Part shown: positions 9,137-16,171 of the stretch, in pieces
Numbering within the stretch: position 1 is the stretch's first letter
How the letters are laid out: every line of letters starts with the position of its first letter
From: Paenibacillus radicis (ex Gao et al. 2016)
GTDB lineage: Bacteria > Bacillota > Bacilli > Paenibacillales > Paenibacillaceae
DNA length: 64,000 nucleotides
Assembly (NCBI RefSeq): GCF_014641555.1
Contig: NZ_BMHY01000004.1
Coordinates: forward strand, 372,001 to 436,000
Direction of reading: 5' to 3'
Notes under the pieces: generated by a model
Told to the model about the DNA's origin: nothing
Database searches by the model: none
What the model saw: the letters and a program-made list of their open reading frames with translations, nothing else
Translations under genes and position numbers: made by a program

Positions 9137-9883
9137 ATGACTATAGGATCACAGAAGGATATTGATGGACTGAAGGAAATTGGCAAAATCGTTGCCTTGA
9201 CGATTAGTGAAATGAAACGACATACACGTGCAGGAATAACGACAAAGGAACTGGATGATATAGGCGGGCAGGTTTTGAATAAGTATGGTGCTATGTCAGC
9301 ACCTAAGTTAACTTATGATTTCCCTGGCTACACTTGTATTAGTGTTAACCACGACGTTGCCCACGGCATACCGGGCAAACTAATCATTCAACCGGGTGAT
9401 TTAATCAACATTGATGTTTCTGCAGAATTGGGAGGCTATTATGCGGATGCCGGGCATTCTTTTACAATAGCACCTTATGAGCCATCATTAACGCGTCTGT
9501 GTGATTACACACACCAGACAATGATGAAAGTCATCTCTTCACTTAAGCATGGAGTAAAATTGAATGAAGTCGGCAGGATTATTGAAACCGAGGCTAAAAA
9601 AGGCGGCTACAATATCATTCAGAATCTGTGCAGCCACGGTATTGGGAAAGCTCTGCACGAGGCGCCAACTGAGATTCTGCCTGTATATAACAAACACGAT
9701 AAGCGGACATTGAAAGAGGGTCAGGTCATTACAATCGAGCCCTTTTTATCTACTGGCCCAGGGTATGTCGTTGATCAGCCGGATGGATGGACTTTGCGTG
9801 TACCACACAACGGCTATGCAGCACAACATGAGCATACAATAATTATTACAAAGGATCAGCCAATAATCTTGACTGCTGTATAG
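9137..9883 (+). CDS. map: Methionine aminopeptidase, type I
   Basis: A 248-residue pita-bread metallopeptidase that removes the initiator methionine from nascent proteins. Metal ligands are visible: Asp in NIDVSAELGG, Asp in YYADAGHSF, His in SHGIGKALHE, Glu in TIEPFLS and Glu in AAQHEHT. The substrate His is in ISVNHDVAHGIP. It stands alone, not next to secY/infA, so it is probably an accessory copy (MapB-like). A damaged paralogue is fused to a decarboxylase at 34.7 kb. Start ATG is preceded by TGGAGGG. Confidence 0.93.
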   Translation: MTIGSQKDIDGLKEIGKIVALTISEMKRHTRAGITTKELDDIGGQVLNKYGAMSAPKLTYDFPGYTCISVNHDVAHGIPGKLIIQPGDLINIDVSAELGGYYADAGHSFTIAPYEPSLTRLCDYTHQTMMKVISSLKHGVKLNEVGRIIETEAKKGGYNIIQNLCSHGIGKALHEAPTEILPVYNKHDKRTLKEGQVITIEPFLSTGPGYVVDQPDGWTLRVPHNGYAAQHEHTIIITKDQPIILTAV

Positions 9884-9898
9884 AGCATTATACGAAGG

Positions 9899-9925
9899 AA
9901 GCCGCATAAACTGCGGCTTTTTTTA
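9899..9925 (+). terminator. Terminator after map
   Basis: AAGCCGCA-TAAAC-TGCGGCTT followed by seven T. Member of the repeated CGCATAAA hairpin family. Confidence 0.9.
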
Positions 9926-10046
9926 TTTTTCTATAGATGCTCTTGCCGAGCGGAATCCTTATTTTTATTGATATTTGTCACAGAACTGTTCCTTCAATTG
10001 TCTTATTACTGTACAACCTAAATATACAAAATGGAGGAACCATTCA

Positions 10047-10688
10047 ATGAGTAAACTACTGGTTATTAATGCACACCCCGAAGCGGAATCCGCCTCTTCA
10101 TACAGTCTGCATGTATTAAATGATTTCTTGAGACGATATAAAGAGCAGCATGCTAGTGACGAGGTTATTGAACAAATTAATTTATACAATGATGATGTAC
10201 CGATGATCGACCAAACAGTTTTAAGCGCATGGGGAAAACAGCGGGAAGGTAAAGAACTCACCTGCGAAGAGCAAGCAGTAACCGGGCGTATGAATGAGAT
10301 ATTGCAGCAATTCAAAAGTGCCAATAAATATGCCATCGCATATCCCTTGCACAACTTTAATGTTCCATCCAAATTAAAGGATTATATAGACAATATTCTG
10401 ATCGCCAGGGAAACGTTTAAGTATACCGAAACCGGTTCGGTCGGCCTGCTTAAGGATGGAAGAAGCCTGCTTGTCATCCAAGGAAGCGGGGCAGTGTATA
10501 CGAATAATGACTGGTATACTGAGGTTGAATATTCCCATAAGTACTTGAAATCGATGTTCAATTTTATTGGTATTGAAGATTACAACATGATTCGAGTTCA
10601 AGGAACAGCTACGCTCGATAAAGATGAAATTTTACAGAAAGCATATGTAGAGGCTGAAGAAGCAGCTTCAAAACTTGCGATAAAATAA
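10047..10688 (+). CDS. azoR: FMN-dependent NADH-azoreductase family flavoprotein
   Basis: A 213-residue flavodoxin-fold oxidoreductase. The FMN phosphate-binding N-terminus reads LLVINAHPEAESASSYS, the central motif is YPLHNFNVPSKLKDYIDNIL, and VIQGSGAVYTNNDW follows. AzoR enzymes reduce quinones and azo or nitro compounds by two-electron transfer with NADH and protect against thiol and quinone stress. The ATG at 10047 follows GGAGGA by 11 bases; upstream in-frame codons lack family similarity. A monocistronic unit with its own terminator. Confidence 0.85.
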   Translation: MSKLLVINAHPEAESASSYSLHVLNDFLRRYKEQHASDEVIEQINLYNDDVPMIDQTVLSAWGKQREGKELTCEEQAVTGRMNEILQQFKSANKYAIAYPLHNFNVPSKLKDYIDNILIARETFKYTETGSVGLLKDGRSLLVIQGSGAVYTNNDWYTEVEYSHKYLKSMFNFIGIEDYNMIRVQGTATLDKDEILQKAYVEAEEAASKLAIK

Positions 10689-10751
10689 GCACATCGGCCG
10701 CTGCCGATTCGCAGATTGGCTGCGGCTGATACGTTAGATGTGATAAATCAA

Positions 10752-10792
10752 AAGAACCGCCTTGTGGAAAATCCGCAAAGCGGTTCTTCTTT
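10752..10792 (+). terminator. Terminator after azoR
   Basis: AAGAACCGC ... GCGGTTCTT with a 19-base loop, followed by CTTTTTCTTTT. Confidence 0.85.
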
Positions 10793-10946
10793 TTCTTTTA
10801 CATCGCTTTAATTAATCATTTTTACAATCAACAAGAAATCAGAGTTTAGATGAAGAAGCGGGAAGCGGGAAACTGAAGCTATGTCAGAGTAACACATCGG
10901 CTTCGCCTACAATATGATGAGTCTAGAAAGCTAAAGAGGTGAGCCA

Positions 10947-11390
10947 ATGGCAGTCGTAAAAGCCAGAAAACAGGATATTGATATGTTAGCAAGGTTGCTT
11001 CGCGCGGAAGCAGAGACCGAAGGCGAAATGGGCATGCTCCTTGTTGGAAATGTTGGCATTAACCGGATAAGAGGGAATTGCTCCGATTTCAAAGAACTCC
11101 GGACTATTCCTCAGATGATCAACCAGCCGCATGCGTTCGAAGCGTTGCAGCATAGCTTGTATTATCAGGGCGCAAGAGAAAGGGAGCGCCGTCTAGCACA
11201 ACGGGCCGTGGATGGGGAGCGGAATTGGCCAGCTAAATTCTCTCTCTGGTATTTCCGTCCAGGCTCGTTCGATAATCCCGGGCCATGTCCGGATACTTGG
11301 TATAATCAGCCGCTTGCAGGACGATGGAAGAAGCATTGCTTTTATGAACCGACCGGGGAAGAATGCGATAATATTTATAATACGTATTAA
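10947..11390 (+). CDS. cwlJ: Cell wall hydrolase CwlJ, spore germination
   Basis: A 147-residue SleB/CwlJ-type hydrolase domain with no signal peptide, as in Bacillus CwlJ. Characteristic stretches are MLARLLRAEAETEGEMGML (with the catalytic Glu), NVGINRIRGNCSDF, PHAFEALQ, WPAKFSLWYFRPG and a C-terminal CDNIYNTY. CwlJ degrades spore cortex peptidoglycan during germination and normally needs GerQ for coat localisation; no gerQ is next to it here. The ATG is preceded by AGAGGTGAG. Confidence 0.9.
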   Translation: MAVVKARKQDIDMLARLLRAEAETEGEMGMLLVGNVGINRIRGNCSDFKELRTIPQMINQPHAFEALQHSLYYQGARERERRLAQRAVDGERNWPAKFSLWYFRPGSFDNPGPCPDTWYNQPLAGRWKKHCFYEPTGEECDNIYNTY

Positions 11391-11407
11391 AATAATTTAT
11401 CATGTTA

Positions 11408-11433
11408 AAAGCCGCTTAAATCGCGGCTTTTTT
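11408..11433 (+). terminator. Terminator after cwlJ
   Basis: AAAGCCGC-TTAAATC-GCGGCTTT followed by T7. A variant of the repeated terminator family. Confidence 0.88.
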
Positions 11434-11578
11434 TATTTTATGTATACTGCCGTTACTCTAGGATCAGTATTACAGCTAGTAGTGGCTAAGAGAGCAGAGA
11501 TAGTTATTGACAAGGCGATATTTGGAATTATATACTTTTCATGTATTCAAAACATGTAAATCAGAAGGAGTGAGGTCA

Positions 11579-11641
11579 ATGAAAAACTTCAAACAAAGCA
11601 CTAGCAATAACATAGCAGGTCCTCACGGTATGTATTTTTAA
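11579..11641 (+). CDS. Putative 20-residue leader peptide of an attenuator
   Basis: A short frame from ATG to TAA that begins MKNFKQ and ends GPHGMYF, preceded by the very strong site GAAGGAGTGAGG 9 bases away. It is followed 23 bases later by a perfect terminator hairpin and sits in the 5' region of the two phosphotransferase genes. Codons 14-17 (GGT CCT CAC GGT) nearly repeat the hairpin's right arm and can pair with its left arm, so translation of this peptide could decide whether the terminator forms. No similarity to a named leader peptide is claimed. Confidence 0.55.
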   Translation: MKNFKQSTSNNIAGPHGMYF

Positions 11642-11664
11642 CTAATTCGCTTATGTCGAAATAG

Positions 11665-11692
11665 GCCCTGAGGATGCGTTTGTCCTCAGGGC
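11665..11692 (+). terminator. Attenuator hairpin downstream of the leader peptide
   Basis: Perfect 10-bp stem GCCCTGAGGA / TCCTCAGGGC with an 8-base loop, followed by TTTATAT. The sequence TCCTCACGG at 11620-11628, inside the leader peptide, can pair with the left arm at 8 of 9 positions and would act as an antiterminator. Confidence 0.65.
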
Positions 11693-11740
11693 TTTATATG
11701 TGTGATCTACTCTGAAGTTAAAGAGTGATACCGCACGCTA

Positions 11741-11770
11741 AAGCCACTGATTTTTTGCAGTGGCTTTTTG
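11741..11770 (+). terminator. Second terminator hairpin before the phosphotransferase genes
   Basis: AAGCCACTG / CAGTGGCTT, 9-bp perfect stem, 8-base loop, then TTTGTTTT. It ends about 35 bases before the first structural gene, so transcripts must read through two hairpins to reach it. Confidence 0.75.
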
Positions 11771-11801
11771 TTTTGACTTAAGTTTGAAGCGAGAGAAGGA
11801 G

Positions 11802-12542
11802 ATGATTTTTTTCAACAGAGTCAGAATAATGTATCAGAATGAGATTGAACAGCTTAAGCCTTTGGTGCGTGATGTATACAAAAAAATTCATAGGTACCAG
11901 CTTGAACGCACTTTGTCTTATGAATTACAAATGCGTGAAGCAATTGCTCAGACGATTCCAGTATTGGAAGTTTTTATCGCGCATATTCCTGCGTATAAAA
12001 GCAGCTATATTAAAGTTCTTGGGAGGCAGGAGCAACTCACGTCATTTGATTTGATTATGTGTTTTGACCGGGCAATTTACGAACTGCATTTGTATGCGTC
12101 TTTAGGTAAGGGAATCGGGAGATACGCTAATGAAGCGCCGTGGAGCAAGGAACTCCGCACACTGTTAAATGAGCGGCAAGAGATTGAACCGGTAAATAAC
12201 ATTGTTGGAGAATTTTTTCTTGCAAGCGGGAAAGCTGCCTGTTCCGGTCATGCGGAAGGAACAGCCGTGGTCCTATTGAGTAAGGATGAGCTCAGAAACG
12301 TAAAACTGGGTGACATTCTGGTAACGACGATGACGACCCCTGATTTTATCGAGGTTGCTCCGCTTATAGCTGGACTCGTCACGGATCGGGGCGGAATCGT
12401 ATGCCATGCTGCTATTTTAGCAAGGGAGTTTAACCTTCCGTGTATTGTCGGCTGCGGGAATGCTACGGAAACTATTACAAGCGGTCAAAAAATTCGTATC
12501 GATGCAATCTCTGGCATTGTTATGGGATGTGAAAGCCAATAA
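11802..12542 (+). CDS. PEP-utilizer mobile (phospho-His) domain protein
   Basis: About 246 residues. The last 100 are the swivelling phospho-histidine domain of PEP synthase, PPDK and rifampin phosphotransferase, with the phosphorylated His in GGIVCHAAILAREFNLPCIVG and the upstream TTMTTPDFIEVAPLIAGLVTD. The first 130 residues or so are helical and unrecognised. Neither the PEP/pyruvate TIM barrel nor the ATP domain is present; the ATP domain is the next gene. This split, His-domain gene first, recalls phenylphosphate synthase (separate His and ATP subunits). The start is uncertain: ATG 11802 abuts AAGGAG, ATG 11829 is the next. Confidence 0.78.
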   Translation: MIFFNRVRIMYQNEIEQLKPLVRDVYKKIHRYQLERTLSYELQMREAIAQTIPVLEVFIAHIPAYKSSYIKVLGRQEQLTSFDLIMCFDRAIYELHLYASLGKGIGRYANEAPWSKELRTLLNERQEIEPVNNIVGEFFLASGKAACSGHAEGTAVVLLSKDELRNVKLGDILVTTMTTPDFIEVAPLIAGLVTDRGGIVCHAAILAREFNLPCIVGCGNATETITSGQKIRIDAISGIVMGCESQ

Positions 12543-12601
12543 AACCGATACAATTATACGAAGCCAGCGAGGTTGAACTATACGGGCGTAAGGCGGTTAA
12601 T

Positions 12602-13384
12602 TTGGGTAAGGCGCTTCAACAACGTTTACCGGTACCAGCGGGATATGTACTGCCGGTTTCAGCTGTTCAGCAAGTTGCAAGAGGAGAGCTGAATTTGGAA
12701 AGCGAAATCCAGACTATGCTAGACTCCTTAGGTGCCGTTTCTGTCAGATCGTCTGCTAGTCAAGAAGATGGTGAACAGTTCAGTTATGCTGGACTGTTTC
12801 ATTCCTGCTTGAACGTGACAACCGCCCATGGAGTCGAGCGAGCGATCCAGTACATTTGGGAGTCGGCGCAATCGAATCACTTGCGTAGCTATATAATGCG
12901 AGCTGAGGGTTTAACTATGGCAGATGAAGACGGGGCAGGCGTTGGAGGTGTTGTACAAGCAGCAATCATCATACAGCGAATGATCGCTTCCGAGGTGTCG
13001 GGAATCATGTTTACACGCAATCCTGTTACACATGCGGATGAACGAGTAATCGAGGCGACTTGGGGGCTTGGTGAAGCAGTTGCTTCCGGATATGTAACAC
13101 CGGATTACTTCAGAATAAACCGAGTAGGAGAAGTTATAGAAGCGACGGCTAGCAAGAAGGAAGTTACGGTTCGAGCCGGCCAGTACGAAGGTACAATTCA
13201 ACATAAGCTGTTAGACGATGACGCCAATTCGCTGTGTTTGACCACCCAGCAATGCATTGAGTTGAATAATCTAGCTGTAAAATGTGAGCAGACTTTTGGA
13301 CGGAATATCGATATAGAATGGGCATTCGCAAACGGTGAGCTTTGGCTGCTCCAATGCCGGCGGATAACCGGACTAAACTTATAA
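12602..13384 (+). CDS. PEP synthase/PPDK-type ATP-binding domain protein
   Basis: The N-terminal nucleotide-binding part of the PEP synthase family: LPVPAGYVLP, SVRSSASQEDGEQFSYAGLFHS, VIIQRMIASEVSGIMFTRNPVTH, EATWGLGEAVASG, and the closing DIEWAFANGELWLLQCRRI. It would transfer the beta-phosphate of ATP to the His of its neighbour. TTG 12602 is the first standard start. Family sequence (LYGRKAVNLGKAL) begins upstream in the same open frame, whose first plausible codon is ATA 12539 overlapping the previous gene's TAA (ATAA where ATGA would be usual). The true start is probably 12539. At about 281 residues it is shorter than the usual 320. Confidence 0.78.
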   Translation: MGKALQQRLPVPAGYVLPVSAVQQVARGELNLESEIQTMLDSLGAVSVRSSASQEDGEQFSYAGLFHSCLNVTTAHGVERAIQYIWESAQSNHLRSYIMRAEGLTMADEDGAGVGGVVQAAIIIQRMIASEVSGIMFTRNPVTHADERVIEATWGLGEAVASGYVTPDYFRINRVGEVIEATASKKEVTVRAGQYEGTIQHKLLDDDANSLCLTTQQCIELNNLAVKCEQTFGRNIDIEWAFANGELWLLQCRRITGLNL

Positions 13385-13471
13385 AAGTTGACTCTTTAAC
13401 GCTGTACTTTTACACGAATCAGAAACATACATCGAATTAATCGACTATCGGACCAAAACCGAAATTTAAAA

Positions 13472-13515
13472 AACAAGCTTGCTCTGTTTAACTTCAGAGC
13501 AAGTTTGTTTTTTAT
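13472..13515 (+). terminator. Terminator after the phosphotransferase pair
   Basis: A 15-bp stem with one G-T pair, AACAAGCTTGCTCTG / CAGAGCAAGTTTGTT, 8-base loop, then TTTTTAT. Confidence 0.85.
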
Positions 13516-13649
13516 TTGTCTTTTAAAACGATATTCTTGCCCAATGTTACGAGCGGACAAACGTACTTTTTTCTCTTGTCCACATTTATACCTTACCAAA
13601 ACTCTTTAATTGCATCTAATAAACATATCAATAATTAGGAGGTTTTGAG

Positions 13650-13973
13650 ATGGGAAATAGAGGACCTAACGGATATGACCCCGTGCATATTTTTAACTCC
13701 ACTTCGTTTAACGCGTCTGGGAAAGTTGAATATGCATCCATCTTTTGCAGTGACGATAATTATAGTGTTCAGCGTGATGAAACTTGGAGAGCTTCCAGCC
13801 GTGGAGTCTGTTTGGTGACTAGAATCACCGCAACGGTGAAAACACCAAGTGGAAACATTGAAGCGGAGCCTTATACTTCTTCCGGCACATCTTTCAGCAA
13901 ATTTGCCATTATACAGGTCGGGGTAAATAAATTCCAAGTGACACGCGTTGTCAGCGGCAAAAGACGCAAGTAA
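13650..13973 (+). CDS. Hypothetical protein, small beta-rich
   Basis: A 107-residue basic protein, not recognised. It has two cysteines (IFCSDDNYS and GVCLVTRITATV), alternating hydrophobic patterns suggesting a beta sandwich, and no signal peptide or membrane helix. A good GGAGG lies 9 bases before the ATG. It stands alone between two terminators, so it is transcribed by itself. Function unknown. Confidence 0.65.
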   Translation: MGNRGPNGYDPVHIFNSTSFNASGKVEYASIFCSDDNYSVQRDETWRASSRGVCLVTRITATVKTPSGNIEAEPYTSSGTSFSKFAIIQVGVNKFQVTRVVSGKRRK

Positions 13974-14012
13974 GTCTCAAGAGAGGCATTATCAACAATA
14001 GGTGCCAAACAT

Positions 14013-14055
14013 GAAAAGACGACTGGCTATTGATGAAATGGCTGGTCGTCTTTTC
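14013..14055. terminator. Bidirectional terminator
   Basis: GAAAAGACGAC / GTCGTCTTTTC stem between converging genes. A and T runs flank both sides, so it can serve the hypothetical gene on the plus strand and the ATP-grasp gene on the minus strand. Confidence 0.8.
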
Positions 14056-14060
14056 TTGCT

Positions 14061-14792
14061 TTACTGTTTCTTATACCAGAGTATTCTGCGATGCATCGAG
14101 GAGTCTTTCAAGCGCCTGAAGGGGCGCAAATCCGGCTTATAATTGCCTTCGATGATCCATATCCGGCGTTTCTTGTCGATGCCTATATCGAACCCGACCT
14201 GTCTAAGCTTGGGGTAATGCTCTCCCAGTCGTTTGGCAGCCAATAACGCGATCCGTTCCGTTTTGACAAGCAAGCTCCGATCTCCGATTCGGGCTAGTTT
14301 GAGCGCCTTAAGCACTGGAAGGGGGCGGCTGGTCACATTCGTGACTAGATATCCTTTCGCTGCCACCTTCGCGTATGAGCCTGTCACGCTCCAAGTGGAG
14401 GCAGAGCCTTTTTTTCTTTGAGTCATTATCCGCATGTCGAACGGCTTGTGCCCAATTTGAGCGAGCTGAAGGCGCCTTTGGACAATATAGCCATGACCTC
14501 TGTTTTTTTTACGGAGCCATTTAAGTACCTTATCGGTGTCTCTCATAATGACCGCATTATTTTCATTTTGAACACGATAGGCATTCGCACCGTTTCGTTT
14601 AATGAACACGATATTCCTTCCGTAACTCCCGCCCCGAGGTTTCAGAACAACGCTCTGATAGCGACGGAGCATCTTCGTTAAAGTGTTCTTCTTAAGCAGC
14701 TGTGTTGCTGGCAATCGTCCGGCGAGAGAGGATCTCTTGCGAAGGATGCGATATTGCAACCATTTGTCTTTTTTGATTAACATTCGGCTCAC
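14061..14792 (-). CDS. YheC/YheD family endospore coat-associated ATP-grasp protein
   Basis: A 243-residue, very basic ATP-grasp protein. Characteristic YheC/D stretches are TKMLRRYQSVVLKPRGGSYGRNI, YIVQRRLQLAQIGHKPFDMRIM, WSVTGSYAKVA and the metal-binding end VGFDIGIDKK-RIWIIEGNYKPDL. Relatives are found in Bacillales with sporulation and coat roles; no reaction is established. It is shorter than full YheC/D proteins (about 360-450), carrying only the C-terminal ATP-grasp part, as many Paenibacillus paralogues do. Confidence 0.82.
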   Translation of the reverse strand: MSRMLIKKDKWLQYRILRKRSSLAGRLPATQLLKKNTLTKMLRRYQSVVLKPRGGSYGRNIVFIKRNGANAYRVQNENNAVIMRDTDKVLKWLRKKNRGHGYIVQRRLQLAQIGHKPFDMRIMTQRKKGSASTWSVTGSYAKVAAKGYLVTNVTSRPLPVLKALKLARIGDRSLLVKTERIALLAAKRLGEHYPKLRQVGFDIGIDKKRRIWIIEGNYKPDLRPFRRLKDSSMHRRILWYKKQ

Positions 14793-14950
14793 AGCCTTTT
14801 TCAGTCTTTTACGGTAATTCTAAGTGAAATAAGTGATCCGCATAAGTGGCCATTCGTCTATATTTTTGAGCGGGAGCAGGTAATGAAGGCTTTGGTAAGA
14901 AAGTGTGGAACTTATTAATCAAGAAAATTGTCCTAATAAAGGGGTTAAAG

Positions 14951-15301
14951 ATGGAGAGAAAAATTAGAAATTCTGCAAAAGCATTAATTATTAAAGACGG
15001 AAAAATGCTAGCCATTAAGCTAGATGACAACGGAGACGTATTTTATATTATGCCTGGCGGAGGTCAGAATACAGGGGAAACACTCACAGATGCTGTGAAA
15101 AGGGAAGTGGCAGAAGAACTCGGGATAGAAATAAGAGGTTACGAATCAAGTAGGATTTGAGTGGCTTGAAATTGAAAACCTCATAAAACAGCCTTTGTAT
15201 CCGTCCAAATTACGAAAGCAAATTAAGAGATTATACAAAGGAGAACAGACCGTTGTCTATTTGGGAAATGAGGAAGCTGGAGATCCGGAAGTCTTCACTT
15301 A
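14951..15301 (+). pseudogene. Nudix hydrolase with internal deletion
   Basis: The N-terminal part (MERKIRNSAKALIIKDGKML) runs into a Nudix box GGGQNTGETLTDAVKREVAEELGIE and then hits a stop after ESSRI. In another frame the C-terminal end of a Nudix protein resumes directly at QVGFEWLEIENLIKQPLYPS and ends with YLGNEEAGDPEVFT at 15301. The middle 50-60 codons are missing and the join is out of frame, so this is a deleted gene. The next gene is an intact Nudix paralogue. Confidence 0.75.
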
Positions 15302-15334
15302 GAACGCGTAGGCAGAGTAAAAGGAGGGAGAAAG

Positions 15335-15829
15335 TTGAGAATACGAACCGCAGCAAGAGCAATGATAATCAAGGATGAAAAATTACTTGTACTTAGAAGA
15401 ATTGGAGTTCAAGGGGAATTTTATGTTCTGCCTGGTGGTGGTCAAGAACATGGTGAAAGCATTCATGAAGCTTTGGTCAGAGAAGTGTTAGAAGAAGTAA
15501 GTTTGGTGGTTGAAATTGATGAACTTCTCTTTATTAATGAATTCATTGCTAAAAGAGATTCTCTTTTCCCTAATTTAGAGCCTGATGTTCATCAGATTGA
15601 CTTTACATTTTTATGCAAAATTATTTCAATAAATGAAGCAAAGGTCGGAGACATTCCTGACGTACACCAGGTGGGCATTGCTTGGATTCCATTGAAAGAA
15701 ATAAATGATTATAACTTGCATCCTGAAAATGATGCCAATTTTATACTTGGAGCACCCTCGAGAAATGCATTATCAAAATGGATTACAAATAAAGAAAGCG
15801 TAAGAACTCCTTCGTTTATAGCAGGTTAA
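15335..15829 (+). CDS. Nudix hydrolase
   Basis: A 164-residue Nudix protein with a complete box, GGGQEHGESIHEALVREVLEEV, at about residues 31-52, providing the Mg-binding Glu pair. It hydrolyses a nucleoside diphosphate-linked substrate that cannot be specified. The VHQVGIAWIPLKEI segment is shared with the broken copy just upstream, so the two form a tandem pair. TTG start, 7 bases after AGGAGGGAG. Confidence 0.87.
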   Translation: MRIRTAARAMIIKDEKLLVLRRIGVQGEFYVLPGGGQEHGESIHEALVREVLEEVSLVVEIDELLFINEFIAKRDSLFPNLEPDVHQIDFTFLCKIISINEAKVGDIPDVHQVGIAWIPLKEINDYNLHPENDANFILGAPSRNALSKWITNKESVRTPSFIAG

Positions 15830-15978
15830 ACTCAAAGCAATATTTCGCTGCTTGCAGCTTTCAGCAGAAAGAAAGGGGACGGAAATTCATATTTGTGGAG
15901 GTCGATATTGCAGGGCAGAATTTGTTGAGATCGTAACCAAAGACGGCGGTGGTTTCTTGTACCGTTGGAGACGAAAAG

Positions 15979-16026
15979 AACGCCTGCGGCAAGTATGGTA
16001 ATTAAACCATACTTGCCGCAGGCGTT
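15979..16026. terminator. Perfect 21-bp stem, probable bidirectional terminator
   Basis: The hairpin arms run 15979-15999 and 16006-16026 around AATTAA, with no mismatches, followed by TTTTC and preceded by AAAAG. It separates the Nudix gene (plus) from the MocR gene (minus). The rest of 15830-16171 shows no gene I can support. Confidence 0.7.
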
Positions 16027-16171
16027 TTTCTATATTTCCGCCGAGTGCAGGAGGGGAGGTGATCGGACTTTGTTTTACACTTCATTTAGAAGAAAGAATT
16101 GGTATTTAAAAGGAGCGCCGGATTGGTTATTAACCAGAGAACTCAACTGCGCTACAATTCAGGACAGTGGT

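Noticed and set aside
10700..10740. GC-rich imperfect repeats after azoR (GCCGCTGCCG / GGCTGCGGC)
   Set aside because: A weak hairpin without T-run; the clear terminator is at 10752.
15885..16001. Open stretch reading CGGRYCRAEFVEIVTKDGGG ... RLRQVW
   Set aside because: Looks somewhat protein-like, but it has no standard start codon, and its end lies in the arm of the 21-bp terminator hairpin. I cannot tie it to a family.
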